Source of the DNA: Capitulum mitella
Taxonomy: Eukaryota; Arthropoda; Thecostraca; Pollicipedomorpha; Pollicipedidae
Assembly (NCBI GenBank): GCA_030062745.1
Contig: CP099848.1
Coordinates: forward strand, 1,269,501-1,333,500
Direction: 5' to 3'
Length of the DNA stretch: 64,000 nucleotides
In this document: positions 46,560 to 58,320 of the stretch, in pieces
How the letters are laid out: the number at the start of each line of letters is the position of its first letter
How positions within the stretch are numbered: the stretch's first letter is position 1
Position numbers and translations under genes: made by a program
Notes under the pieces: generated by a model
Seen by the model: only the letters and a program-made list of their open reading frames with translations
Told to the model about the DNA's origin: nothing
The model's database searches: none

Positions 46560-47110
46560 AACGCAGCCGCGCTGCAGCCAATTCCTCAGAACGGTTCGGC
46601 GACCAGTTCGTTTCGGCGTCAGTCCCCGCCCCCCCCCCCTCCTTGGCTCGGACCCGCAGACGGCGGCCCGGCCGAGCTCTGTGCAGAGCCCGCGGGTCCG
46701 GGCGCAGCGGCCGTGACGTTTGGCTGACGTCAGCGCGGAGCGGCCCGTCCGCCGCCGGAATTCGCGCCGACGTCCTGGCGCGCCGCGAGTCGTCGAGGCC
46801 GACGCGACGGCCGCCGCCGGCGCGCACCGACGCCGTCCCGCCGGCACGGAATCGGGCCGCGGCCTCGGCTGCCGTACGCGGCCGGCCTCCTGGTCACCTG
46901 TGCGTCGTTGCGGGCCACCTGTGCGCTGTCGGTGCGACTCCGCGGCGCGGCGTTCGTGGCGCGGCGCGACGTTCGGCGTCGCGGCGCGCTCGGCCTGCTG
47001 CCGCGGCGCGCGGGTGCTTGCGGGCGGACCCCCATGACAGGTGGCGGTGCCGCGGCTGCAGGCCGGGCCGGCGCGTGGACTGCCGGCGCCTCTCCCGGAT
47101 CTCTGTGACC
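46560..47110. other. GC-rich island
   Basis: CpG-rich with frames open on both strands, and a C run near 46629-46638. No domain and no clear splice sites. Confidence 0.4.
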
Positions 47111-47369
47111 CCGGCGTATTCGATAACCTTTTCGGCCAGATCGCGGCAACAAAACCACACATGCATTATCCGGCCGGACAAGCTGGCGAAGCGCCGCGCA
47201 GTTGCTGCGAGTAATCGATAGGCGATAACACGTGGGCAGTCGTCACGTACGTTGAAACAGCGACGCACTTGAAGTGATGCGTACAAGAAACACTCGCCGG
47301 TCGGAACCTCATCGGCAGGCGTCGAAGTCGACGTGAAGGTCATGCCGCATGTGAATGACGCCACAGGCC

Positions 47370-48085
47370 GTAATGTCCACGGCTGGTCGATCGTGTCCCC
47401 GCTGGTGGTCGCAGTGTTTGCGGCTCGTCCAGTTCGCGGTTGTGTTGTCCTGTTCGGCTGCTGGGTCCGGGCTGCTTGGTCGTGTCCGCGCTTTGGGTTG
47501 CGCTGTCTGTAGCTAGTTGGTCGTATCCACGCTGTGGGTTGCACCGTCGGTGACTGACCAGTTCAGTCAGCGCGAAGGGTAACAATGTCCGTGGGCGGTA
47601 ATTTGCGTCCGCGCCGCGGGCCTTGATGTCCGTGGCTGGCCAGTTTGACCACGCGGCGGGTTGCAGTGTCCCGGCTGACACAGCCAAAAGTGCTCGCTCC
47701 ATTGGTTGCAGTATGGGTGGCTGACCAGTGGTGTCCGCTCCATAAGTGGCAGTGTCGGTGGCTGACCAGTGGTGTCCGCTCCATAAGTGGCAGTGTCGGT
47801 GGCTGACCAGTGGTGTCCGCTCCATAAGTGGCAGTGTCGGTGGCTGACCAGTGGTGTCCGCTCCATAAGTGGCAGTGTCGGTGGCTGACCAGTGGTGTCT
47901 GCTCCATTAGTGGCAGTGTCGGTGGCTGACCAGTGGTGTCCGATCCGTTGCTGGCAGTGTCGGTGGCTGACCAGTGGTGTCCGCCCCATTAGTGGCAGTG
48001 TCAGTGGCTGACCAGTGGTGTCCGCCCCATTAGTGGCAGTGTCGGTGGCTGACCAGTGGTGTCCGCCCCATTAGTGGCAGTGTCG
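47370..48085 (-). repeat. Minisatellite, 41-bp unit: decayed flank plus homogeneous core
   Basis: Nine units begin at exactly 41-bp steps from 47717 to 48045 (end 48085), with no insertions or deletions. The unit starts GTGGCTGACCAGTGGTGTCC and continues GCTCCATAAGTGGCAGTGTCG. The units at 47758, 47799 and 47840 are identical; those from 47881 on differ by a few bases. To the left, from about 47370 to 47716, related but much decayed units can still be followed through GTCCGCG and GGGTTGCAGTGTC-type words. The unit length leaves a remainder of two on division by three, so all three minus-strand frames read through the array. Confidence 0.95.
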
Positions 48086-48800
48086 GCGGCCGTGAGCGGT
48101 GGGCCCGGGAGCGCGGTCGGAGCCGGGGTCGGTCGACTGGGCCGGGCCGGGTCGGCCGGCCGGTCGGCGACATGCCGCGCGGCCGCGTCAGGCCGCGCCG
48201 ACGCCGGGTATTTTGGTCGGCAGAATGCGGCCGGCAGGTGGGCGTCCCTGTCTGGGCGAAACGCGCCGGCACGGGGCGGGACCGGCGGGCCGCTCAAGGT
48301 CGGGCGGGCAGGATGGGACCGGACAGGACAGGTCCGAAGAGGACCGGACGGGACTGACCGGACGGGCAGGACTGGACGGAGCCGACAGGACCGGCGAGAC
48401 CAGACGGGACCGAGAACAGGGCAGAGTCGGGCCGGCAGTTCGCCAGCCGAGCGTCGGCTTCCGCCGGCCGACCTTGCCGTCGGCTGTCGCGGAGGTGCCG
48501 GGACACGGCGAGCGTCGAACGGCGGCCGTCGGTCGGTCGTCGCCCGGCAGCTGCCGGCCGTATCGGCTGTCGGTTGTCGGCCTGCTGTCGGCTCGTCGGC
48601 TGTCCTTGTCGGCTGTCGGTGGGCGGCCGTCGGGAGTTGGCCGCGGGTTGCCTGCTGTCGACTGTCGGCTGTCGGGTGTCGGTTTGTTGTCGGCCCGCTG
48701 TCGGGCCGCAGTCGGCTTGCCGTCAGCTGTCAGCTCGCTGTCGGCCGTCAGTGGCCGGCTGCGGAGGCTGCGCCAGCTATCGCCAGTTGTGGAGATATCG
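48086..48800. repeat. GC-rich island with GGACCGGAC and TGTCGGC simple repeats
   Basis: It abuts the 41-bp array. From about 48300 to 48430 GGAC(C/A)GGAC-type words repeat at 5-12 bp spacing. From about 48540 to 48760 TGTCGGC and CTGTCGGTTG words repeat at 7-10 bp spacing. Open frames here are products of these repeats. Confidence 0.65.
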
Positions 48801-50404
48801 GACGCTGCGGCCTCGGAGCAGGCGGTCACGCCTCGCCGGCCGATCCTGGAGTTCGATAACGTGATTTAGGTGCGGGGCTCTCAGCTGAAGTGGTCTTGAC
48901 CAAGGTCCGGAGCAGTTCCCTCTCACGTTTTCCGCAAGCTGTTTGCAGGGCTCATGCCCAACGGAAGTGTCCTTTTGAGAACGACGGTTTGATGTATTCA
49001 GGGGCCTTGTCAAGCTCAGTGGATCACTGGCGTATTTGGGTTCTGCGACAGGATAGTGTGTCTCTCGGCCGATCCAGTATTGTCTCTGATGCTGAAACCC
49101 ATGAGAGGCCTAATCATTCGTGCAATTTCCTCTTTTGGCACTCTTCAGAACATGTGTCGCAGACAGAAGTGTGAACACAGTCGAGATAGGGGGCTAGCCT
49201 GTCGCAAGTGTCCGATTAATCAGCGCCCAAGACTGCGCTGAGCTTCAGTGATGAATCATTCCGAGTGATTACTTCTGCACTGGAATATGCAAGAAGATGC
49301 ACTTTTGTATTTTTTCTTTTTGTTACCATTTCAGCCATTGCTGGAGATCCTGAGGGATGGCGATGGTCTCACCCATCTTTTTTCAGAGGTTTTAACCGTT
49401 TATTGCAGGGACTGGAAAGAAACGGTCAGAACTTTTTTCCATATCCCCAGTAATTTTCGGAAATCTCCATTTTGCAAGTCCGAGCATGTACCATTTAACC
49501 ATTGTCAATCAAGACAACGTAAGTTTGCTTTAACCTGCGTCATCAAAGATTTCAAAATTTCTTCCGGTCCATCCACTTGATGCATATAAATGCACATTAT
49601 ATATTTTTGGATGAAGGAAGCACCATAATTTAAACCAAATGAAATACAAATGACGGCTACTTTCTGCTCATTTGTGCGATATTTACTCTGCGATTGCTTG
49701 CTTAACGGAATGAAAAGATAATTCAACTTTTACATATTTAGAACTCCCATCGCTTATTCATTAAACATGTTTGCCCTCCCTTTCTTAGATCACTGTCGTT
49801 AAAATGCTTACCTTGCACGCAAATATTGTACCATTAAGCCTACGGCAGTGGTTGAGAAAAATAGTCCGAAATCTTAGTCGGCGCGTCCAGTAATTTTGGG
49901 AAATATTCACCAGTGCCAACGCTATAAAAAGGTAAACAAAGCGGTGCATTCTTAAATATGGCGGTGCCGTCATGCCATAGAGTACACATGCTTCTAATGT
50001 AACACAGAAGTCGTAACGACTCAGACGTATGAGCTGTTCGTGTGGTGACATTTACCGGACCGAAGTCAGAGCTTATGAGGAGTCATAAAATCATTTACCG
50101 TCGCCTTTCTCGTGGTTGCATGCCGGTCACCCCCACAACTAATTCTTTTATCACCTCACGTCATTTGAGCAATTGGCTTTCTTAGCGTTGCCATGCATCA
50201 TGTCCGTACGGTTAAAAAATAACGTCGACGCAATGAGCTGAGACGCAAGTGTTTGTGAAATGGCTGACCCGACCCAGAGCACAGCCCTCCGAACATGACT
50301 TCCTCCTTTTGACCGTATCTATGCTCTATTGGCGCAGCTGCTACCGTCGCTGGCTAAATTGTTGAAGGCGTAACGAAAGCAGTCTGACCACCGTTTCCAC
50401 CCAG

Positions 50405-50630
50405 AAAAGATGGTATGGTTGGGGATGATGCCATGTTTTCTACATTTGGTGGGCCTCAGAGAGCAGAATACCTGTTTTTCGGGAATTGTTACGCTTTGCA
50501 AATCTAGGTAGTCACTGCATATGCAGGTAGTCAGGGATAGTGCCACGTTTACTGCATTTGTCAGGCTAAAGAGGGGGATTTTTGTGTCATTTATGATGCT
50601 TTGCAAATCTAAGTTCCTCTGCATGTGCTA
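50405..50630 (+). repeat. Tandem duplication of about 110 bp
   Basis: Two diverged copies share GATAGTGCCA/GATGATGCCA, ACATTTG/GCATTTG and the exact stretch GCTTTGCAAATCTA before CTGCAT(A/G)TGC. Copies end near 50525 and 50630. Confidence 0.65.
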
Positions 50631-51511
50631 TACATTCTACATAGACTATGTACGTGTAGCAAGTAAATGAACACCCCATTACGCGTATATTTATGTATAT
50701 GACACAGACCATGCGATGTATTCAAACAGGTAATGTGCTCTGGAAAGAACCATATCTCGACGTCGGCTTATTGCTGTAGGACACATGAAGTTTATTCGTC
50801 CCATGAAATCGGTGTTATAGCATATTTGTTTGAACCGGGAGGGTTTTAATGAGGTGTTTTTCGTGTTCTTTTCATGTGCACATTCACCGTTATTTTAAAC
50901 AAATGCACACTGTTTTTTTGGTGATGTGTTTTTCGCCATAAAGGATTTTTTATTCATTCTTTGTCGGATTTTCATCAATGGTAATACTGTGAGCGCTACA
51001 CCGGATGTATATCGCCTCCTATTCGTGGTACCACTTCATTGAAGCTGAAGGCACTTCACGTAGTTCTTAATAGCCTTTGTTAACTTCACTTCAGCTTGTC
51101 ATTTAGTAAGACAAGTTTTATTAATCACCTCGGAACGGTGTTGAAATATGTGTAATGCTTATGAAACTGCCACTGACTAGACGCGGAGAAAATGAATCAT
51201 GAGTAAAACGTATGCGTTTCTTGGTCCAGTTGGCATTTTTAGAGTGCAAACTTTTCAACTACTTCGCTCCGTTTTTTGCAAGACAGTAATCGTACTGCCA
51301 TGGGTATTCGAAATCAGGCAGCAGATATTCTTGGTCAAAATCATGCTGACGAAGCAAATTAGTGACGGCTGTCGGTACACAGTATATGTTTCTGAAACTG
51401 CAATGATTTCTTCGTCCGGAAAAGTAAGCATTGACGTTCTGGCCCACTTATGTAGTGGTTCCGTCACGGGCACCAGCGCCGTCTCTCCTTTCCTCCCTCC
51501 CTTTCCCACTA

Positions 51512-51535
51512 ACTGACTGACTGACTGACTGACTG
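51512..51535 (+). repeat. (ACTG)6 tetranucleotide repeat
   Basis: Six ACTG units, followed by a longer CACT/CTCA-rich imperfect tract up to about 51625. Confidence 0.95.
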
Positions 51536-52978
51536 ATCACTCACTCACTCGACGCTTACTCACACTCGCTGTCACTCTCACTCCCAGTCTCATTCCCACT
51601 GTCGCTCTCACTCTCACTATCGACCAGTCTCCTGCTCTCTTGCTCCCTCTCTCTTTCCATGCGTCACGTGGAATGCCACTGTCATGACATGGAGAGGGAT
51701 GTCCATACTGGGAAGTGAGGACACTGGTAGAGCGAAAGAACGAAATTTGACCCAGACACAGACCACCTTGGCCGTAACGAGCAGAGAAGACCATGGTCTG
51801 GGGTCGCGGGGATGCACGTGAAACGGGTGTTGATGCGTACTGTAACTTGGTGAGAAAGTACGCCCTGACTAAAAAATTGTTGCCTTAAAATTTGTTGTTA
51901 ATTTCATAGTCATAACAGTTCTGGAAAAGTGGAGAGGATAAGAGAGTAGGCAATTCTTAAGGCTATTTTCCTGTGATTTGCTGCAGGGTTTATGTTCAAA
52001 ATTGAGAAAAATGGGTTAGGGAACATGGTAGCCGGTCTACTGCTCCTACGTCTGTGGTCCTTGTTGCGTTTCGCCTGGTTTTTTCCGCTTCGTGGCCAGT
52101 AACATGACATCACTACTTCCAAAAATCTGACTGTCATTGGTTGCGTCGCATTTGATTCACCGAAGTCCCTACTACTTCAGGGTTTATGGTCAGCGGTTTG
52201 TTTCCAAGATTGGGCACCACATGCATGCGGCGTAGTCGTTTTTTGCGTGTTCGGTGGTTCCCTGTCATTAGGTGCCTATTTCCCTCGTTTTGTCGTGTTG
52301 ACCCTGTATGACGACACCCCTTAACAAATGCGTCGTGCAAGTATAGTCTCGATAAACAACAGTGACGACAACAAATCCCAGACAACGTTGTATGTGTTTC
52401 GAAGCGTGGCCAGTTTGGCTCCCGAGTCTTTCCTGACTGCCAGTCTTACGGGGCATGCAGGCAGGCACCGGCACGTCGGTAGATCATAGTCGGAGCCGTC
52501 ATTAGCCAGGGTTCATCTGAATCATTGCCAAAGAGCTCATTAACCTGGCCGCTATCGACGGCTCCGACCGAACGCTGAGACGTCGCTCCAGACCGATGTA
52601 GGGACAGGCGTGGCCGCTAGAGGCGCTGGCGTCGAGATAAATAATGTTACCAGTGACGCTTGGCAAACAAACAAATGCCATCTAAATATAGAAGCATGAT
52701 CTCGAAAAGAAGATTACAGACCGCACCCTAGGAGGGTGCCTGGTTTGTTAAAAGAGCGCCATTCAGATACAGACTTAATGGTAGGCCTGCTAACGTCATC
52801 AGCCGAATGTCCGAAATTTTTTTAGCATGGCCAAGGCCGGTGCTAAAGTCATGGCTAGCGTGACAAACAAGCTAGGTACACTGGTCGTTCAAGATGAACA
52901 TTTTCAAGAGACTCTGCCTGGAAAAAGACCAATCGAAACACGTAATATGTGTTGCCCATTTTCTGCCATACGATTTAC

Positions 52979-53275
<297 letters not shown>

Positions 53276-53729
53276 GCTTTTTACCGCGCCACCATGCCTG
53301 TAAGATACGCCCAGTTCAGTTTCTCCCGCCCAAGAGACCTTGGCGGCAGACACTGCGGCAGTGTGGCAATCTGTTGAACTCTGAAGGCGACGCATGCTAT
53401 TAGATGACGCAGCTGTGTGATCAATTTCAGACGATGTCAGAACCTTCGCGCAAGCTAAGACAATGTTTAGACTCTTGTGTGTTTGGAACGGATAGTCGTC
53501 TGGCACTTGAACATGTCTGCGAAGCAAGGATGGAACTTTTCGAAAATGATTGGGGGAGCAGATGAAGATTTGCAACCCACTCTTTTCAGTCAGCGCCCAT
53601 ACCCGTGTTGCATCTATGCAACTTTTACTTGGAGAGGGGGCAGGTGCCCCTCCAAAGCACACTAAAGCTCCACCCCTGCTGCGAAGACACCGGCGGCAGC
53701 AACGGTAAGGTTTTGTGGAGTATGGCCGC

Positions 53730-54640
53730 CCAGACCGCCCTCCAATGGCCGCGGCGCACCGGCCACCGCGACCGGCGGGGCGGCCCCGCCTGAGGCATGT
53801 TTTGGGCAGAGGGTACACCCGGGCCGCCTGCGGGCCGGCGGCCGGCGAACAGAAATAGCCGGATGCGTGATGAATCGCCACGGGCGCTGATCTTGGCGGC
53901 GACGGCCGGTCGGCGCCGCGGACGGCGTCCGCCCGGGGCATCGACAGCAAACGGCCGGCCCGAGCTCGCCGCCCGGCCGGCCGGCGCGGCGCTCTCGGGC
54001 GCCGCAGGTGTTGATCCGGCCCGGACCGGGGCGGTCACGGTCTGGAGATCAGGGCCGGCGTCAGGCAGCAACAGGCTGGGCAGGAGACGCTCACGTCCGG
54101 CAGGGACCAGGGGCAGTTCGGGACCGGGGACAGTCGCGGATTAGGCACGGTCCGGGGACTGCCACGGACCAGGGGCAGGTAGGGACCGGACAGTCGGGGG
54201 CCGGGGACAGTCGCGGATCAGGGACAGCCAGGGGCAGGGACAGGCACGGACGAGGAGAAGCTGGGGACCGGAGTCAGCCAGTGACGGGGGCCGCGCCGAC
54301 TGTCGGGGCCACGTCGTTTTGTGTGGACTGTTTTACACGCTGGATGGGCATCCCGTGTCCCAGTGTGTCGGACAACTGGGACCTGGGACACTGACTGCGA
54401 TCGACTGGGATCTGGGACACGGACAGGCCGGGGTCGGGCTCCGCAGGTTCGGACGGGGGCGCTTGGGTACGGGCCGTGCACGGCATGTTTGGGGACGGCG
54501 CCATTTTGCGGCCGAGCCTCGCGATCTGGACTCTGGACAGCCTGCGAAATGGCCGCTGTCGCAGTTGGGGTGATTTTGCCGGCGGCTGTGGCGGTCACGG
54601 ACTTTACATGGTCGTCCGGTACGGGCTGGGATTGGGGACA
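53730..54640. other. GC-rich island with GGGACAG-type repeats
   Basis: CpG-rich from 53730 to 54010. From about 54055 to 54260 words such as GGGGACAGTCGCGGAT and CAGGGGCAG repeat irregularly. From about 54350 to 54420 CTGGGA(C/T)CTGGGACAC occurs twice. GGCGCCATTTTG at about 54498 resembles a YY1/Pho site. No exon can be called. Confidence 0.45.
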
Positions 54641-54935
54641 CGGAAACTGAGGCCGAACCGTTTCGCGCCAACGTTTTCCGACCGAGGTTGTCGTGATGTT
54701 GCGTCAGGACTGTGCCGCTGACACTGCTGCGTAGGAATTGAAGCTGGTTCAGCATTGTCACAAACGTTACGGTGATGTCAAAAGTGCGAACCCCGCACCG
54801 ACCCAAAATGGCATGGCCTCCGTCGTCAGTTGAAAACGTTGTCACGTGCGGAACAGGAAACTCATCGGTCGCCCGGGAGCAGTTCTCCCGCAGACGTGAG
54901 TACGTATGCCTAACACACGACGACAGGTAGGTTAA

Positions 54936-56159
54936 CCCGTCCCCGACTGGGGGGGGGCAGTTGACTGCCCCCCCTGAGGTTTTTCTGGGATTGCGAGAGA
55001 ACCAACAAACACAGATTCACGAAACTTTGTGTACCTTTTGCTCCATGAATTTTACATCTTGTATCAAAATTTTGACCTCAGGTCACGTCAGGTGCCTAAC
55101 CTAGGTCAGGTCAAACAGACCTATGTCAAAAAAAGTTTAGCGCCCTCTAACTTTTTCGCAAAACAAGATATCTCAATAATACTTTCAGGGATTAGTGATC
55201 GTGATAGATGCAACAAATCTGCTATCTCAGATTTTTCGGAATTTTCCGGGTCATTGACCTAAGGTCAAGCCCATTTTTAAGACATACCGCCATTTTTTCC
55301 GGAAATTGACGGAACATTCCATAACATTTTTACTGTGGAATAAAGCAGACGTCTGGTTACCGTCATTGGGCAAAGTATCAGTGACTTCCAGCCATTGACC
55401 TGAGGTCAGGTCACGAATAACTGTAGTGGGCCAAAATGTACCACCGTCAAAATCGACGATGAATTACTCAGAATGGGTAGAAAATGGCAGAACTAGCGTG
55501 CGCAGACGTAATTAATACCAGGAACCTCAAAAAGTTTGAAAAAGTAGCATATTTTGGAAATAAACAGGCTCTCGCGAATAAAGCTCCGCCAACTTTGTAC
55601 ATTGGCAACTAATCAACTTTTCCAAAATTTAAGCACGAGAAACCATCACAAGAACCACAAAGATCAACAAAATTTACATAGATCGTCTTTTTTCGCGAAA
55701 ATAAAGAAACGCTAAAATTAGATCCCGTCAATTTGGTACCGCATACGGCCGCGGCGCACACTTGACCGCTAACGGGAGAATTACGGTGTCTTTAACTCAA
55801 CGTTTCGGCGTATATATTGAACAAATCTGGGGGAATTAGACGTGTATCGGCATCCGCGGACATTTACTTGTGCGCTGGTGCCTTTACCTATGCGTTATTA
55901 GTCACAGCCCTTGAGATTCAGGCCATTTCTCGGTCTCATGCAGTTGGCTATGAGAAAACATATATAGGGCGTAAATTGGCTTAAATATTATCTAAAACTA
56001 AAAATGAGACCAGTTTCGAGCTCTACTCGTCACAGGCTTTCCAACGGTATGCTTATTTTTATCGTGCGACCAACCGTTCGCGAGTTAGAGGGGGGGGGGC
56101 AGTCAACCGCCCCCCCCCCAGTCGCGGGTGTTCGGGACGGACCGACGGTCGTGCGCGGG
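54936..56159. mobile_element. piggyBac-like non-autonomous element (MITE), 1224 bp
   Basis: The element is bracketed by TTAA at 54932-54935 and 56160-56163, and both ends begin CCCG when read inward, as piggyBac-type ends do. An inner terminal repeat is shared in inverted orientation: CGACTG, then a run of nine G, C(A/G)GTTGACTG, then a run of seven or more C. The right end has about 27 extra bases between CCCG and this block. The interior is AT-rich, has no transposase frame and carries three TGACCTNAGGTCA palindromes. Confidence 0.8.
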
Positions 56160-56479
56160 TTAATTTGGTAACAGAAGCCAAGAGGCCCAGAAGAGTGATT
56201 CGGCCTCCTCTAAAGCAGGCCTTTTTCGACATCTTGTTCTCGGGTGGCGTTTACGCTTTTGCAACATTTTCATCTTCTTGTCTGAATATAGGGGTCCTGG
56301 CCACACCGTCTGAGCAGTCCAAGTCTGAGCAGCTCTGCACGGCAGACAGCGCTGCTATGACTGCGCCGAGAGGGCAGGTCGGGAACTTGTCGATTTGGAC
56401 AGGAGCGTGTAGTCTGCGATCAGGCGTGATGTCAAAGACGACGTTGCCCGGCGAGGTCAGGAAGAGGACCGCACACAAC

Positions 56480-58320
56480 GTTCAGTTATATTAACCAGGC
56501 TATAGTCGCCAAGAAACCTGTTGACTTCGTTTCTCTCGAGGTGCGTCTAGACCAGCTGAACAGTTTCTTCGTCGATGTTGGACGGAGAGTGGGGGAGGAA
56601 GTGCGTGCTCGTGGTCCTCGTCTCGCAGTCACTTGCCAACTCTCCCGCATCGGTGCCTGTGCTGTCTAGGTTAGGACGGTGACCTATGATTTTCTTCGGT
56701 CCCTTCATTTCGGTGTACAAAATTCCGGCGCCTGTGGTTTCGATGGTATCGGTATCCGTTTTCTCAAAATCTCGTATGATATCATTGGCCGGGTTATCTT
56801 GCACATCGTGAACACCTGCCTCTCCACCTGTGGATCCCCTGCCCATAGAAACATTCTGTCATTTATTCGATTCAGAAGTCCAGCCCATCCTCTGACCCTT
56901 GGAATGTCAGGCCCATCTCCATCGCTTTAGTTCTTGCCAAGCTGGAAGAGAGGGTGATACAGCGCCAGCCGTGGTCTGTCACGTACGATGACTGTCCTTC
57001 CTCATCTCAGCACGGTTTCCGCTTCCTTCACCCCTCAGAGACATGTGTTTTTGTTATCTCTGATCATATCTTCTCGGCCATGGACCAGACTCAGATCATT
57101 CTACTCTGCATCCTCGACCGTTCAAAATGCTTTTACGTCATCCAAATTCCCGGCCTAATGTATTGACCCATCATGGTTTTCTTCGTATCTTTCTGGCCAT
57201 ACCTAATCGGTGTGCACATCTCACGGAGGCGGACAGCGACCTCTCTCCCGACGTTCCCCCGTTTCTCGCGATGTTTGTTAATGTTCATCATTCGGTTCTC
57301 CTCGTTTTCAAGTTTTTGCCAGTGATCCTGTTTCGTTATGTGGAATATGCGGAGATTATGCAGTTTGCTGCGGATACCCAACTTTATCTCTCCGATGAAA
57401 AAGGCGTTTTCGACAGTGATCATTGTCCCGGAACAAAGTCTTACTTTGCTCGATGTCTGGTTTCTCACCCACGGCCTGAAAACCAATAGCAGCAAAACGG
57501 AAACTGTTGTCTTCGGTCCTCGTCAAAACTGTCGCGGTCTTGAACCATTTCCGTTCGGTTTCGTGACGTCAGCGTTCGTAAGATACCCACCGAGCGGAAT
57601 CCGGGCGTGTTTTTTGACAAGTCCTTGACGTGGAACTCTGTAGTCATATACCCTCAAAAAATGTACCGGTATCCTCGTCCGACTGCTCACGTGCGGCCCT
57701 GCCTCCCCGAATACTGATTTCTTATGATCGCCAAGGTTCTGGCGATGGCTCACGTCCGCTATGGTTCGCCTCTTTACGGCAACGGTTCCCAAAAGAACGT
57801 ACAACGGCTGCAGAAAGCGTACTATTAATTTCTGGCCAACGACAAGGCGACCAGATCTCTGCTGGGCGGGATGACCTCGGCTGGCCCACCGCTGGTCAGG
57901 TGTGTCGGCGCCACGCTCTCGTCCTCCGCAAAATTCGCCGGAGCAGGGGACTGCAGGATCTCGCTTCTGTCCTCCAGACCAGCGCGCTCTCCCGTGAAGT
58001 TACCGCTCGCCAGGGCGGTGATCTGACGCTGCCGTGCATTCGAACGGAGGCGGGGAGGCGACGCTTCTTTTGGGAGGTCGTCTTAATCTGTGATCGGCTT
58101 CCAGTGGAGGCCAGATATGCCAGTGCGTCCTTTTTAAGCGTACGATTAGAGTGCTTGCGTAATTGCCGAAGGGGTGTAAACGTGGGCACGTGTGTTTTTA
58201 TGTCTGGTGTGAGGGAGTCCAACTGTTCACCGTTCAGTTCTGACACATCTCATCCGCTTGTCTCGGAGTATGTCGTAAGGGTTTCATGAATAAATAAACG
58301 TATAAATAAATAAACAAACG
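56480..58320 (+). pseudogene. Decayed LINE (jockey/CR1-type reverse transcriptase), 5'-truncated
   Basis: This is a non-LTR retrotransposon relic. Peptides typical of LINE reverse transcriptases appear in order but in different frames: QLNSFFVDVGRRVGEEV (about 56550), IRFLKISYDIIGRVI (56755), LAKLEERVI (56935), SSQHGFRF (57001), SDHIFSAMDQ and ILDRSKCF (57060-57130), FAADTQLYLSD (57363), WFLTHGLKTNSSKTE (57455), MAHVRYGSPLYGNG (57747), then LGWPTAGQVCRRHALVL and IRTEAGRRRFF (57870-58075). Stops and frameshifts break the frame many times. The catalytic YADD box reads FAAD. No endonuclease domain is visible. The 3' end is AATAAATAAACG with variant copies (58288-58320). Confidence 0.85.
58288..58320 (+). 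repeat. LINE 3' tail of AATAAACGT-like repeats
   Basis: AATAAATAAACG, TATAAATAAATAAAC and AAACGT lie directly after the decayed coding region. Short tandem tails of this kind, rather than pure poly(A), are common at the 3' ends of CR1/jockey-related LINEs. Confidence 0.75.

Noticed and set aside
47340-47989. Three minus-strand frames of 114-161 codons sharing the same repeated peptides
   Set aside because: They are the 41-bp minisatellite read in three frames; homology between them does not indicate protein-coding selection.
53636-53685. Transposon-like terminus (reverse complement starts CAGGGGTGGAGCTTTAG)
   Set aside because: No matching opposite end or target duplication was found in the window, so no element can be delimited.
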